DNA of 64,000 nt from Luteibacter aegosomatis (GCF_023078455.1 NZ_CP095740.1:603501-667500), one strand, 5' to 3'. Positions 7,785 through 17,522 are shown, numbered from the stretch's first letter. Translations and numbers: made by a program. Notes: generated by a model not told the origin, from the letters alone.

Positions 7785-9986
7785 ATGTCCGCACCTCGCC
7801 GTACCGCGTTCGTCGCGTCGCTGGGACTCGTGTTTGCCGTCGCGGGAGCGCGCGCCGCCGAGGCGGACCAGGCGCGCTGGCGACGCGAGGCGCAGGCCGT
7901 GACCGTCGTCCGCGACGACTGGGGCATCGCCCACGTGCACGGCAGGACCGACGCCGATGCGGTGTTCGGCATGGCCTATGCGCAGGCCGAAGACGACTTC
8001 AACCGCGTGGAAACCAACTACTTGGTCTCCCTCGGCCGGCTGGCCGAGGCCGAAGGGGAGGCGGCGCTGTGGAAAGACCTGCGCCAGCGCCTGTTCATCG
8101 ACGAAACGCAGTTGAAGTCGCTCTACGCTCGCAGCCCGTCGTGGCTGAAGGCCTTGATGGATGCCTGGGCCGATGGCCTCAACTTTTACCTCGCCACGCA
8201 TCCCGACGTGCATCCGCGCGTCATCACGCGCTTCGAGCCGTGGATGGCGTTGAGCTTCAGCGAAGGCAGCATCGGCGGCGACATCGAACGCATTTCCACC
8301 AAGGGGCTGCAGGCGTTCTACGGCGACGATGCCGCGGGAGCGCTCGCCCAGGCCACGCCGCCGCCGAGCTGGTGGGAGCCTACCGGCTCCAACGGCATCG
8401 CCATCGCACCGAAACTCACGGCGAACGGCCACGCGCTGCTGCTGATCAACCCGCACACGTCGTTCTTCTTCCGCTCCGAATTGCAGATGACGAGCGACGA
8501 AGGCCTCAACGCCTATGGCGCGGTCACCTGGGGCCAGTTCTTCATCTACCAGGGCTTCAATCCGCACATCGGCTGGATGCATACCTCGTCGGGCATCGAC
8601 GTGGTGGACGAATTCGCCGAGGACGTGGTGAAGCGCGAGGGCAAGGTGTTCTACCACCACGGCAAGATGCTGCGCCCCATGACCACGCACGGGGTGACGC
8701 TGCGCGTACGCAACGCGGACGGCACGATGGGCGAGCGCACGTTCATCACCTATGCCTCGCATCACGGTCCCATCGTGCGTGCCGACGGCACGCGCTGGAT
8801 CGCCACGGCGCTGATGAACAAGCCCATGGAAGCGCTGGAACAGAGCTGGTTGCGCACCAAGGCCAACGACTATTCCGCCTACATGAAGGTGGCCGAGCTC
8901 AAGGCCAATTCGTCGAACAACACGATCTACGCGGACGACAAGGGCAATATCGCCTACCTGCATCCGCAGTTCATCCCCGCGCGCGACGACACGTTCGATT
9001 ACACCAAGCCGGTGGACGGTAGCGATCCGGAAGCCGACTGGCGTCCGCTGCTGCCGCTGGACAAGGCGCCGCACCTGCTCAATCCCGGCACCGGCTGGAT
9101 ATTCAACACCAACGACTGGCCGTATTCCGCCGCGGGTCCCGACAGCCCGAAGCAGGCCGATTACCCGCGCTACATGGATTCGGTGGGCGAGAACCCCCGT
9201 GGCCTGCATGCCACGAAGGTGCTCACCGGCCAGCACGACATGACCAAGGCCTCGCTCCTGGCGGCGGCCTTCGACCCGTATCTTCCCGCCTTCGAGCGGC
9301 AGTTGCCGATCCTCGTCCGCGATTACGACGGGCTCGACGCGAGCGATCCGCTGAAGAAGAAGCTGGCCGGGCCCGTCGGCATGTTGCGCCGCTGGGACTA
9401 CCGCTGGGGCATCGCCTCGATGCCGACCACGCTGGCCGTGTATTGGGGCGACACGCTCTGGGACGCGGTGAGCAAGGACGATACGCAGGAAGGCCTGTCG
9501 ATCTACGACGTGATGGCCGAGAAGGCGGGCCCGGCGAAGCGCCTGAAAGCGCTTTCGGAAGCGGTCGACCGGCTGGAGCGCGACTTCGGCGACTGGGGCG
9601 TGCCGTGGGGCGAGGTCAATCGCTACCAGCGCAACGACGGCGCTATCGTGCAGACGTTCGACGACGCGAAGCCTAGCCTCCCCGTGCCGTTCACCTCGTC
9701 GCGCTGGGGTTCGCTCGCGTCGTTCGGTGCGCATCGCTGGCCGGGCACGAAGAAGTATTACGGCACCAGCGGCAACAGCTTCGTGGCCGTGGTGGAGTTC
9801 GGGCCGAAGGTGAGCGCGCGGGCCGTCACCATCGGCGGCGAGAGCGGGCATCCGGATTCGCGGCATTTCGACGACGAGGCCGAGCGTTACACCACCGGCA
9901 ACCTGCGCAAGGTCTATTTCTGGCCCGAAGACCTGCAAGGCCACGTCGAAAGCACCTACCACCCCGGCTCGAAGGACGCGCCATGA
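7785..9986 (+). CDS. Penicillin-acylase-family N-terminal-nucleophile hydrolase (secreted)
   Basis: 733 aa with an N-terminal signal peptide ([17 protein letters not shown], cleavage near residue 24-26), so periplasmic. [20 protein letters not shown] is the conserved opening of the alpha chain. [13 protein letters not shown] contains the autoproteolytic Gly-Ser junction. Ser202 would become the N-terminal nucleophile of the beta chain after removal of the spacer. [14 protein letters not shown] and the [14 protein letters not shown] region near the C-terminus match the family. Members deacylate penicillins, acyl-homoserine lactones or other N-acyl amides; sequence alone does not say which. Its stop overlaps the next gene's start (ATGA), so it is co-translated with the amidohydrolase. 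Confidence 0.87.
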   Translation: MSAPRRTAFVASLGLVFAVAGARAAEADQARWRREAQAVTVVRDDWGIAHVHGRTDADAVFGMAYAQAEDDFNRVETNYLVSLGRLAEAEGEAALWKDLRQRLFIDETQLKSLYARSPSWLKALMDAWADGLNFYLATHPDVHPRVITRFEPWMALSFSEGSIGGDIERISTKGLQAFYGDDAAGALAQATPPPSWWEPTGSNGIAIAPKLTANGHALLLINPHTSFFFRSELQMTSDEGLNAYGAVTWGQFFIYQGFNPHIGWMHTSSGIDVVDEFAEDVVKREGKVFYHHGKMLRPMTTHGVTLRVRNADGTMGERTFITYASHHGPIVRADGTRWIATALMNKPMEALEQSWLRTKANDYSAYMKVAELKANSSNNTIYADDKGNIAYLHPQFIPARDDTFDYTKPVDGSDPEADWRPLLPLDKAPHLLNPGTGWIFNTNDWPYSAAGPDSPKQADYPRYMDSVGENPRGLHATKVLTGQHDMTKASLLAAAFDPYLPAFERQLPILVRDYDGLDASDPLKKKLAGPVGMLRRWDYRWGIASMPTTLAVYWGDTLWDAVSKDDTQEGLSIYDVMAEKAGPAKRLKALSEAVDRLERDFGDWGVPWGEVNRYQRNDGAIVQTFDDAKPSLPVPFTSSRWGSLASFGAHRWPGTKKYYGTSGNSFVAVVEFGPKVSARAVTIGGESGHPDSRHFDDEAERYTTGNLRKVYFWPEDLQGHVESTYHPGSKDAP

Positions 9987-11290
9987 ACATGCTTCGCAGG
10001 CTTACCCTCGCCGGCGGCCTCGCGCTGGCCTTCGCCGTGTCCGCGCAGGACGTGCCGCGGCCCGCCGACCATCCCTTGCTGCTCAAGGCCGATCGCGTGT
10101 TCGACGCGAGCGGCGCGCAGGCGCACGACGGATGGGTGGTGCTCGTGCAGGGCGGCAAGATCGCCGCGGTGGGGCCCGAAGCCAAGGTGTCCGCGCCGGC
10201 CGGCACCGAGACGCTCTCGCTTCCGGGCATGACCCTGCTTCCGGGCCTGATCGATGCGCACTCCCACGTGTTCCTGCATCCATACAACGAGACGTTGTGG
10301 AACGACCAGGTGCTGAAGGAAACGCTCGCGTTCCGCACCGTCGAAGCGGTGAAGCACGTGCGCGACACGCTGATGAATGGTTACACCGCGTTGCGCGACC
10401 TCGGCACGGAAGGCGCCGGCTACGCCGACGTCGACGTGCAGAAGGCGATCGACAAGGGCCTGATCCCTGGGCCGCACCTGTTCGTGGCCACGCGGGCGAC
10501 GGTCGCGGCCCATTGCTACGGCCCCGGCCCGTTGGGCTTTCGCGAGGACGTCGACCTGCCGCAGGGCGCGATCCCCGTGAGCGGCACGGCGCAGATGATC
10601 GACGCCGTGCGCGACCAGGCGGCGCATGGCGCGGACTGGATCAAGCTCTATGCCGATTATCATTGCGGCAAGGCGAAGGGCTCGATGCCCACGCTGTCGC
10701 AGGAAGAACTCGACGCGGCCGTGGCCACCGCGCATGCGATGGGCCTGCCCGTCGCGGTGCATTCGAGCACGGCCGAGGGCATGCGCCGTTCGGTGATGGC
10801 GGGCGTCGACACCATCGAGCACGGCTACGACGGCACGCCGGAGGTGTTCGCGCTGATGAAGAAGCACGGCGTGGCCTACATGCCCACGCTGGAGGCCAGC
10901 GCGGCCTACGCGGAATACTTCGGTGGCTGGACGCCGGGCCATCCACCGACGGACGACATGAAGCGCTCGGCCGAGGCGTTCAAACGCGCGATGGACGCCG
11001 GCGTCACCATCGGCGACGGCAGCGACGTCGGTGTGTTCAGCCACGGCACCAACTACAAGGAACTGGAATGGATGGTGCGCGACGGCATGACGCCGTCGCA
11101 GGCCCTGCTCGCCGCGACGGCGGTGAACGCGAAGGTGCTTCGCCAGCAGGATCGATTCGGCCAGCTCAAGGCCGGGCTCGATGCCGACATCATCGCGGTG
11201 CCGGGCGATCCGACGAAGGATATCTCCGTGCTGTCGAACGTCCCGTTCGTGATGAAGGGCGGGGCGATCTACAAGCGCCCGTCTCCATAG
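9983..11290 (+). CDS. Secreted metal-dependent amidohydrolase (imidazolonepropionase/prolidase-like)
   Basis: 435 aa with signal peptide [30 protein letters not shown] supplies the first metal-binding HxH of the amidohydrolase superfamily. [10 protein letters not shown] contains the probable bridging carboxylated Lys. [13 protein letters not shown] and [10 protein letters not shown] supply the two later His ligands. [13 protein letters not shown] supplies the catalytic Asp. Relatives hydrolyse dipeptides (Xaa-Pro), organophosphates or cyclic amides. It overlaps the penicillin-acylase gene by 4 nt, so a sequential periplasmic amide-degrading pathway is plausible. The substrate is unknown. Confidence 0.85.
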   Translation: MNMLRRLTLAGGLALAFAVSAQDVPRPADHPLLLKADRVFDASGAQAHDGWVVLVQGGKIAAVGPEAKVSAPAGTETLSLPGMTLLPGLIDAHSHVFLHPYNETLWNDQVLKETLAFRTVEAVKHVRDTLMNGYTALRDLGTEGAGYADVDVQKAIDKGLIPGPHLFVATRATVAAHCYGPGPLGFREDVDLPQGAIPVSGTAQMIDAVRDQAAHGADWIKLYADYHCGKAKGSMPTLSQEELDAAVATAHAMGLPVAVHSSTAEGMRRSVMAGVDTIEHGYDGTPEVFALMKKHGVAYMPTLEASAAYAEYFGGWTPGHPPTDDMKRSAEAFKRAMDAGVTIGDGSDVGVFSHGTNYKELEWMVRDGMTPSQALLAATAVNAKVLRQQDRFGQLKAGLDADIIAVPGDPTKDISVLSNVPFVMKGGAIYKRPSP

Positions 11291-11293
11291 GAT

Positions 11294-11367
11294 TCGCGGA
11301 CAGGGTCCGCTCCCACCCTTCGGTAGCGTCCTTTCTACCGGAGGGTGGGAGCGGACCCTGTCCGCGA
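11294..11367. repeat. Family B (REP) inverted pair
   Basis: Two inverted GTGGGAGCGGACCCTGTCCG-type units meet in a hairpin about 74 nt long. Each arm has the mini-palindrome GCGGAC-AGG-GTCCGC plus the flank TCCCACCC and CGGTAG. It sits between the convergent amidohydrolase and SDR genes and probably serves as a bidirectional transcript end. Other copies are at 22333, 25045, 27440, 42442, 45607, 47762 and 52914. Confidence 0.85.
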
Positions 11368-11374
11368 TAAAGGA

Positions 11375-12358
11375 CTAGCCCCGGTCCAGGCTTACACCCG
11401 TCTGCTCCTCGCTCAGCGCCCAAAGCGTCTCGGCGCCGTCCGCATCGACCGCATACGGGCGAACCCCCGCCATCTTGCGCAACTCCGCGATGTCGGTCGT
11501 ATCGGTCAGCAACAGCGGCGCGACATCGCAATCCTCCAGATACAGCCCGCCCATCCCGTCGAGCCGTGCGCTGGTCGCCGCCCAGACGCTCGTCGCCGCG
11601 CCCTGCGGCACGCTCTTCATGCCCTGCGCCACCTCCGCCACCGGCTTGCCGTGCTCGTCGATCACGCCGAAGCCGCGCAATTCCTCTTCGCTCATGTAGC
11701 GGGCGAGGTCGGTCATGATCGCGCCGGGATGCAACGAGAACGCGCGGATGCCGTCGGCCTTGCCACGCGCGTCGGCACCCACGGCGAAGAGCACGTTGGC
11801 CGTCTTCGACTGGCCGTAGGCCGTCCAGCGGTCGTAATCGCGATGCTGGTAATGCGGATCGTCGAAGACGACGGGCGAGAAACGATGCCCGCGCGAGGAC
11901 ACCGAGACGATGCGCGCTCCGTTGGCTTTGCGCATCAGCGGCCATAGACGTACGGCTAGCTGGAAATGACCGAGGTGGTTGGTGGCGAACTGCCGCTCGT
12001 AACCGCGCGCGTCGCGTTCGAGCGGGCAGGCCATCACGCCCGCGTTGTTGATGAGCAGGTGCAGCGCGTCGCCGCGTTCGACGAGCGTGCGGGCGAAGGC
12101 ATCCACGGACGCGGGATCGGCGAGGTCCATGGGCAGCAACTCGACGTCCAGTGCGTCGAGGGCGCGACGGGCCTTGTCCATGTCGCGGGCGGGCACGGTC
12201 ACCCGGGCGCCGGCGCCGAGCAGCACGCGGACGGTTTCCAGGCCCAGGCCGGCATAGCCGCCGGTGACCACGGCGTGCTTGCCGGTCAGGTCGATGCCTT
12301 CGATGACCTCGGCGGCCGTCGTGGTCGCGCCGAAGCCGGAGGGGAGGGGGGATTGCAT
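11375..12358 (-). CDS. Short-chain dehydrogenase/reductase (retinol-dehydrogenase-like)
   Basis: 327 aa from ATG 12358 (MQSPLPSGFGATTTAAEVIE). Rossmann motif TGGYAGLG, NNAG (LLINNAGVMACP), the Ser of SVSSRGH and the YGQSK catalytic Tyr/Lys pair show an active classical/extended SDR using NAD(P)H. The layout with a post-catalytic LHPGAIMTDLARY matches the retinol-dehydrogenase/oxidoreductase group, whose real substrates in bacteria are mostly unknown. It is divergent from an AraC regulator with only 57 nt between them, the usual geometry for a regulator and its target. Confidence 0.87.
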   Translation of the reverse strand: MQSPLPSGFGATTTAAEVIEGIDLTGKHAVVTGGYAGLGLETVRVLLGAGARVTVPARDMDKARRALDALDVELLPMDLADPASVDAFARTLVERGDALHLLINNAGVMACPLERDARGYERQFATNHLGHFQLAVRLWPLMRKANGARIVSVSSRGHRFSPVVFDDPHYQHRDYDRWTAYGQSKTANVLFAVGADARGKADGIRAFSLHPGAIMTDLARYMSEEELRGFGVIDEHGKPVAEVAQGMKSVPQGAATSVWAATSARLDGMGGLYLEDCDVAPLLLTDTTDIAELRKMAGVRPYAVDADGAETLWALSEEQTGVSLDRG

Positions 12359-12415
12359 GGTGGGGCTCCTCGGTAGGGTTCCCTCCCAAGGTAAGGGCGC
12401 CGGCCCGGACGACGA

Positions 12416-13372
12416 ATGCTTGAAAGTCCCGGATGCATGAGTGATCGTACGGAAATGACGGACGATCCCATTACCGAGTTCCTGCGCCTGGCCGAGGTCG
12501 AGTCGGTGATGTCCGGCGGCTTTACCGCCGGCGGCGACTGGTCCGTGCGCTTTCCCCCGCCGGACAAGCTGAAATTCTTCGCCTCGGCGCGCGGCGGCTG
12601 CGTCCTGCGCATGGAAGGCGACACCGACGACGTGCCGCTGGCGGAAGGCGACGTGGTGCTGCTCATCGCCCCGCGTGGCTTCGTGCTGTGCAGCGACCCG
12701 TCCGTCATGCCGCGCGAGGCGCGCGAGTTTTTCGGGGACGTTCGCGGCGGGATCGTCCAGGTGAACGAGGGCGACGACACGCTCCACATCGGCGGTCACG
12801 TGCGCCTGCATCCCGACTACGAGCCCATGCTGACGGGTGCGCTGCCGCCCTGGATCCACGTGCGCGCGACGGCGCCGGAAGCGTCGATCATGCGCTGGCT
12901 GATCGACCGCATGGTGGAAGAAAGCGCGGCGTCGCGTCCCGCCGCCGGCCTCATGCTGACCCAGCTGGCCCATCTTCTCTTCGTGCAGATCCTCCGGGCC
13001 CACATGGCCTCGGGCGAATCGCTGCGCGCTGGCTGGCTGCGTGCCGCCGCCGATCCGCGGCTCGCTCCCGTGCTCAGGCGGATCCATGCCGATCCGGCGC
13101 AGCCCTGGCGCCTGGACGACATGGCCCGCGCGGCCGCCATGTCGCGCACGGTGTTCGCCGCGCACTTCAAGGCCGTGGCCGGCGTCGCGCCGCTGGCGTA
13201 TCTCACGCAATGGCGCATGCGGCTGGCCACCCATGCCCTGCGTCGCGGCAGCGTGCCGGTCGCGGTGCTGGCGCGCGATCTGGGCTACGCGTCGGAAAGC
13301 GCCTTCAGCCATGCGTTCAAGCGCGTGGTGGGCGTGTCGCCCGCGCGTTTCGCGCTGTCGTCCGTCGCCTGA
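12416..13372 (+). CDS. AraC-family transcriptional regulator with cupin sensor domain
   Basis: Up to 318 aa. The N-terminal half (about residues 20-190; DWSVRFPPPDKLKFFASARGG, EGDVVLLIAPRGFVL) is a cupin ligand-binding domain of the Cupin_6 type. The C-terminal 100 residues hold the double AraC helix-turn-helix (WRLDDMARAAAMSRTVFAAHF and LARDLGYASESAFSHAFKR). Possible starts are ATG 12416, 12437 and 12455; none has a strong ribosome site, so the first is given provisionally. It most likely controls the divergent SDR gene, probably activating it when a substrate-like ligand binds. Confidence 0.87.
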   Translation: MLESPGCMSDRTEMTDDPITEFLRLAEVESVMSGGFTAGGDWSVRFPPPDKLKFFASARGGCVLRMEGDTDDVPLAEGDVVLLIAPRGFVLCSDPSVMPREAREFFGDVRGGIVQVNEGDDTLHIGGHVRLHPDYEPMLTGALPPWIHVRATAPEASIMRWLIDRMVEESAASRPAAGLMLTQLAHLLFVQILRAHMASGESLRAGWLRAAADPRLAPVLRRIHADPAQPWRLDDMARAAAMSRTVFAAHFKAVAGVAPLAYLTQWRMRLATHALRRGSVPVAVLARDLGYASESAFSHAFKRVVGVSPARFALSSVA

Positions 13373-13422
13373 CCGCGGGGGCTTCGGCATACTCGGCAGC
13401 CACGAAGGGAACGGGGGCGGGA

Positions 13423-14256
13423 ATGAACGGGGATCGTCAGATCTGGCTGGGCCGCGACGGCGAGGAATTCGGGCCGTATCCGGAATCGCAGGTGCGCCAG
13501 TGGGCCGCGTCGGGGCAGGTGACCCAGGCGACGCTCGCCTGGTGCGAGGGCATGCCGACCTGGCGACCGTTGGGCGAAGTGCTCGGTGGCGAGCCGGCGG
13601 GCAACGCGCCCCCGAGGCCGCCGATGCCGCCCGGGCCGCCCGGGCCGCCCGAGCTGACGCGGCCGATCGATCCCGTCCGCGCGCGCCTGCCCGAGCCGCC
13701 GTCGTTGCATTGGTTCCTGCTGCTGGTGTTGTGCCTGGTCACCGCCGGCCTGCTCGCCATCGTGTGGCCGTTCGTGCAGGCCTCGTGGGTGAAGAAGATC
13801 GACCCCGAAAGCAAGTCGACGACATGGCTGGTCGCTTCCCTGGTGTGCCTGGGCGGGTCGTGGCTGTTCGCTTTCGGCACGGGCGTGATGGTGGGCTTCT
13901 CCGAAGAGGCGGACCTGTTCGCGTCGCTCCCCGTCCTGGCCGTGGGATACGCGGTCTGGTTGCTCCAGTACGCCTTCCTGCTGACCGCCTTCTTCAGCAT
14001 GTCTGCCTCGATGCGCAAGGTCTTGCCCCGTTATGGCCTCGTTCCGCGGATCGGGCACGTGACGCTGTTCTTCTTCACGGTGTTCTACCTGCAGGGCCAG
14101 TTGACCTGGATGTCCCGATGGCGGCAGACCGGCCAGACCGAGCCGCCGCCGCCCAAGGCCGTGTTCTGGATCCTTTGGTGCATCCCGGTGCTGCTGGGTT
14201 CGCTGCTGGTCTTCGTCGCCTTCGCCGCGCTGCATCGGCCCGGTGCGTGGGGCTAG
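13423..14256 (+). CDS. GYF_2 (DUF4339) domain membrane protein
   Basis: 277 aa. Residues about 5-55 (IWLGRDGEEFGPYPESQVRQ ... MPTWRPLGEV) are a GYF_2 domain, a proline-peptide-binding-like fold with the conserved GP and W positions. A Pro-rich linker (APPRPPMPPGPPGPPELTRP) follows, then four membrane helices (SLHWFLLLVLCLVTAGLLAIVW; TWLVASLVCLGGSWLFAFG; AVGYAVWLLQYAFLLTAFF; AVFWILWCIPVLLGSLLVF). The domain order is common in uncharacterised bacterial membrane proteins. The Pro-rich linker could itself be a GYF ligand. No enzymatic motif seen; function unknown. Confidence 0.7.
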   Translation: MNGDRQIWLGRDGEEFGPYPESQVRQWAASGQVTQATLAWCEGMPTWRPLGEVLGGEPAGNAPPRPPMPPGPPGPPELTRPIDPVRARLPEPPSLHWFLLLVLCLVTAGLLAIVWPFVQASWVKKIDPESKSTTWLVASLVCLGGSWLFAFGTGVMVGFSEEADLFASLPVLAVGYAVWLLQYAFLLTAFFSMSASMRKVLPRYGLVPRIGHVTLFFFTVFYLQGQLTWMSRWRQTGQTEPPPPKAVFWILWCIPVLLGSLLVFVAFAALHRPGAWG

Positions 14257-14272
14257 CGCGGAGGAATCCGGC

Positions 14273-14278
14273 TACAAT
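14273..14278 (+). promoter_or_regulatory. Possible -10 element for gmk
   Basis: TACAAT lies about 99 nt before the gmk start in the 120-nt gap after the GYF_2 gene. No good -35 hexamer sits at the right distance, so this is a weak call based on the -10 match and location alone. Confidence 0.3.
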
Positions 14279-14376
14279 CCCGTTTTGCGCAACGAAAAGC
14301 ACCCCCGTCACGGCCTCGTCCGCCACGGGCGGGGCGTTCGGGAGAGAGTCATGACCACCCATCGAGAGACCCGCGG

Positions 14377-14994
14377 ATGACGCCAGGCACCCTGTTCGTG
14401 GTGGCCGCGCCGTCGGGCGCGGGCAAGTCGACGCTGGTCAACGCGCTGCTCGAACGGGAGCCGCAGATCTCGCTGTCCATCTCCCACACCACCCGGCCGC
14501 CACGCCCGGGCGAGCAGTACGGCCGCCACTATTTCTTCGTGGCACGCCCGGATTTCGAGAAGGAAATCACCGACGGCATCTTCCTCGAGCATGCCGAGGT
14601 GCACGGCAACCTGTACGGCACGTCGCGCACGGTGGTCGAGGAGAAGTTGGGCAGCGGCGCCGACGTGCTGCTGGAGATCGACTGGCAGGGCGCGCGCCAG
14701 GTGCGCCAGGGCAAGCCCGATTGCGTGAGCGTGTTCATCCTGCCGCCCTCGCGCGCGGAACTGGAGCGCCGCCTCCGGGGTCGTAACACCGACGCGGCGG
14801 ACGTCATCGAGCGCCGGTTGATCAATTCCCGCGAAGAGATCGCCCATGCGCACGAATTCGACTACATCATCGTCAACGATCGCTTCGAGGACGCCCTGGC
14901 CGACCTCCAGGCGATCGTCCGGGCCGTCCGCCTTCGCGCGCCCCTCGAGGCGTTGCGTCACCACGAGCTGATCCAGGAGCTGATCGCCCCATGA
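14377..14994 (+). CDS. gmk: Guanylate kinase
   Basis: 205 aa; phosphorylates GMP to GDP with ATP in the cytoplasm. APSGAGKSTLVNAL is the P-loop. ISHTTRPPRPGEQYGRHYFF is the GMP-binding region with the conserved TTR-PRPGE. LLEIDWQGARQVRQ is the Walker-B-like strand, and RLRGRNTDAADVIERRL is the lid. Length is normal (E. coli 207). Its stop overlaps the mlaF start (ATGA), coupling nucleotide metabolism to the Mla operon. In many gammaproteobacteria gmk is followed directly by rpoZ; here the Mla genes lie between them. Confidence 0.97.
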   Translation: MTPGTLFVVAAPSGAGKSTLVNALLEREPQISLSISHTTRPPRPGEQYGRHYFFVARPDFEKEITDGIFLEHAEVHGNLYGTSRTVVEEKLGSGADVLLEIDWQGARQVRQGKPDCVSVFILPPSRAELERRLRGRNTDAADVIERRLINSREEIAHAHEFDYIIVNDRFEDALADLQAIVRAVRLRAPLEALRHHELIQELIAP

Positions 14995-15803
14995 CCGACG
15001 ACGCCATCGTCCGCGTGCGCGGACTGACCACGGTCCTCAACGGCAAGACCATCTTCGATGCGCTCGACCTCGACATCCCGCGTGGCAAGGTCACGGCCAT
15101 CATGGGACCCAGCGGTACGGGCAAGACGACCCTGCTCAAGCACATCACCGGGCAGATGCGCGGCGATGCGGGCAGCGTCGAGGTCGACGGCGAGAACGTG
15201 CCGGCGCTGTCGCGCGAGCGCCTCTTCCGGTTGCGCGAGCGCATCGGCTACCTGTTCCAGAACTCGGCCCTGCTCACCGACTTCGACGTCTTCGAGAACG
15301 TGGCCTTCCCGTTGCGCCAGCACACGCGGTTGCCGGAAGAACTCATCCGCAACATCGTGCTCAACAAGCTGCAGGCCGTGGGCCTGCGCGGCGCCGCGCG
15401 GCTGATGCCCACCGAGCTGTCGGGCGGCATGGCGCGTCGCGTGGCGCTGGCGCGTGCCATCGTCTTCGACCCGGCGCTCATCCTCTACGACGAACCTTTC
15501 GTGGGCCTGGACCCCATCGCGCTCAACCAGGTGCTGCTGCTCATCCGCACACTCAACGAAACGCTGGGCATCACCAGCGTGCTGGTGGCCCACGAACTGG
15601 CGGCGGTGCAGAAGGTGGCCGACCACGTCTACCTCATCGCCAACGGCAAGGTCGTGGCCCACGGCGCGCCCGACACGCTGGCCACCGACGGCTCGCCGTG
15701 GACGGCGCAGTTCTTCGGTGGCGAGGCCGATGGCCCGGTGCCGTTCCAGTATCCCGCGGGCGATTACGCCGCCGCGCTCGGTTTCCCCGGAGGCAAGGCA
15801 TGA
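14991..15803 (+). CDS. mlaF: MlaF, ATPase of the phospholipid-transport ABC complex
   Basis: 270 aa; cytoplasmic ATPase of the MlaFEDB inner-membrane complex that moves phospholipids between the membranes. Walker A GPSGTGKTT, Q-loop YLFQNSALLTDFDVFENVAF, signature LSGGMARRVALARAI, Walker B ALILYDEPFVGLDP and switch His in VLVAHEL are all present. The LSGGM variant is typical of Mla/MCE-associated ATPases. The start ATG overlaps the gmk stop, and the stop overlaps the mlaE start. Confidence 0.95.
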   Translation: MTDDAIVRVRGLTTVLNGKTIFDALDLDIPRGKVTAIMGPSGTGKTTLLKHITGQMRGDAGSVEVDGENVPALSRERLFRLRERIGYLFQNSALLTDFDVFENVAFPLRQHTRLPEELIRNIVLNKLQAVGLRGAARLMPTELSGGMARRVALARAIVFDPALILYDEPFVGLDPIALNQVLLLIRTLNETLGITSVLVAHELAAVQKVADHVYLIANGKVVAHGAPDTLATDGSPWTAQFFGGEADGPVPFQYPAGDYAAALGFPGGKA

Positions 15804-16567
15804 CCACCCGGGACGACAACGTCGTCACCCGTAGCCTGGCGCAGATCGGCGCCTGCGGCATTTTCGGGCTCACCATCCTCCGCGCCATCCCGCGCAGCAT
15901 GCGCCACGGCCGCGAGACGATCCGGCAGATCTGGTTCGTCGGCGCGATGAGCCTCACCATCGTGATGACCTGCGGCCTGTTCGTGGGCATGGTGCTGGGC
16001 CTGCAGCTGTACGACGTGCTCTCGATCTTCGGCGGCACCTCGGCCACGGGCACGGTGGTGGCCATCGCCATCTATCGCGAGCTGGGGCCGGTGGTGACCG
16101 CGCTCCTGTTCGCCGGCCGCGCGGGCACCTCGATCACCGCCGAGATCGGCCTGATGCGGGCCACCGACCAGCTCGACGCCATGGAGATGATGGCGGTGGA
16201 CCCCGTGGCCTACGTGGCCGCGCCGCGCTTCCTCGCCGGCGTGATCGCGCTGCCCCTGCTGGCCATCGTGTTCTGCGCCATGGGCGTGTTTGGCGGCCAC
16301 CTGGTGGGCGTCACCTGGCTGGGCATCGACAACGGCACCTTCTGGTCGAACATGACCGCCTCCGTCGACGTCCACAAGGACATCGTCAACGGCGTCCTCC
16401 TGAAATCGGTGGCCTTCGGCATCGTCGTTTCGCTGATCGCGGTGTTCCAGGGCTATACCACCCCACCCACCAGCGAAGGCGTCGCCTATGCGACCACGCG
16501 CACCGTGGTCGCTTCGTCCATCGCCATCCTGGCGCTGGACTTCGTGCTCACGTCGTTCCTGATCTGA
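15800..16567 (+). CDS. mlaE: MlaE, permease of the phospholipid-transport ABC complex
   Basis: 255 aa from ATG 15800, overlapping the mlaF stop by 4 nt. It is a multi-pass inner-membrane protein (helices including MSLTIVMTCGLFVGMVLGLQ, ALPLLAIVFCAMGVFGGHLV and SSIAILALDFVLTSFLI). ELGPVVTALLFAGRAGTSITAEIG is the hallmark of the MlaE/YrbE permease family, with E and G residues that line the coupling helix. It forms the transmembrane pore for MlaF and docks the MlaD ring. Confidence 0.95.
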   Translation: MTTRDDNVVTRSLAQIGACGIFGLTILRAIPRSMRHGRETIRQIWFVGAMSLTIVMTCGLFVGMVLGLQLYDVLSIFGGTSATGTVVAIAIYRELGPVVTALLFAGRAGTSITAEIGLMRATDQLDAMEMMAVDPVAYVAAPRFLAGVIALPLLAIVFCAMGVFGGHLVGVTWLGIDNGTFWSNMTASVDVHKDIVNGVLLKSVAFGIVVSLIAVFQGYTTPPTSEGVAYATTRTVVASSIAILALDFVLTSFLI

Positions 16568-16625
16568 CGGCCACGGAGCCCGCCATGACTTTCATCCCTT
16601 TCGCATTCCACACGAGGATCGTGCC

Positions 16626-17501
16626 GTGACCCAGAGACGTTCCTATGCCGTCGGCACCGGCCTGTTCATCGTGCTCGGCTTCGCCGCCCTGGCCTATCTC
16701 GCCACGCAGACCACCTCGGTGGCCAATTCGCATCGCGGGTCCACCTACGACGTGACCACCCGCTTCGCCAACGTGGGCCAGCTCAAGGTCCGCGCACCGG
16801 TGAAGGTGGCGGGCGTGCGCGTGGGTTCGGTCGAATCGATCGACCTGGTGCCGGGCAAGGAAGAAGCCCGGGTCACCCTCGCCATCGACGATGGCCACAA
16901 GGACATTCCCGAGGATTCCGTGGCCACCATCTACACCAGTGGCCTGCTCGGCGACCAGTACGTCGGCATCCAGTTCGGCCAGTCGAAGAACCCGGTGAAG
17001 GAGGGCGGCGAGATCGGCCTCACCCGCCCGGCCCAGCAGCTGGAGGAAATGCTCGGCAAGTTCTTCGGCGGCGGCAGCGCCCCCGACCGCCTGGGCGGCA
17101 CCTTCCACGTGACCGGCGATTTCACCAACATCGGCGGCCTGCAGCCGGGCGCCGCGGTGAAGATGGCCGGCGTGCCCATCGGCAGCGTCGAATCGATCGT
17201 GGTCAAGCCGGGTGCCGTCGAGGCCACGGTGACCCTTGCGATCGACAAGCGCTACTCCCAGATACCCAATGACTCGGCGGCCGCGGTGTTCACAAGCGGT
17301 TTGATCGGTAGCCAGTATGTTGCGATCCAGCCCGGCGGATCGCCGGAATACCTGGCGGATGGTGACAGTCTCGTGCTGACGCAGTCTGCGCTCCAACTGG
17401 AAGACCTGATCGGCAAGTTCCTCGTGAACGGCTCGCCGAGCGACAACAAGAACGGCAACGCCCAGGGCGGTGCCCAACCCGATAACGCCGGCAAGAAATA
17501 A
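16626..17501 (+). CDS. mlaD: MlaD with two tandem MCE units
   Basis: 291 aa with GTG start 16626 (ribosome site GAGGA upstream). One N-terminal membrane helix (VGTGLFIVLGFAALAYLAT) anchors the protein with its MCE domains in the periplasm, where MlaD rings form the lipid channel on MlaE. There are two MCE copies: residues 40-149 and 159-267. They align along their length, including GSVESI, VTLAID, TSGL(L/I)G-QYV-IQ and the following helix QLEEMLGKFF/QLEDLIGKFL. E. coli MlaD is 183 aa with one MCE domain, so this is an internally duplicated version. A Gly/Asn-rich tail closes it. Confidence 0.93.
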   Translation: MTQRRSYAVGTGLFIVLGFAALAYLATQTTSVANSHRGSTYDVTTRFANVGQLKVRAPVKVAGVRVGSVESIDLVPGKEEARVTLAIDDGHKDIPEDSVATIYTSGLLGDQYVGIQFGQSKNPVKEGGEIGLTRPAQQLEEMLGKFFGGGSAPDRLGGTFHVTGDFTNIGGLQPGAAVKMAGVPIGSVESIVVKPGAVEATVTLAIDKRYSQIPNDSAAAVFTSGLIGSQYVAIQPGGSPEYLADGDSLVLTQSALQLEDLIGKFLVNGSPSDNKNGNAQGGAQPDNAGKK

Positions 17502-17522
17502 CGCCGGTCCAGGAGATACCGC

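Noticed and set aside
7776..9962. 728-codon minus-strand frame opposite the penicillin acylase gene
   Set aside because: Exact antisense of a real gene with signal peptide and catalytic motif. The frame is open because third positions are GC-rich.
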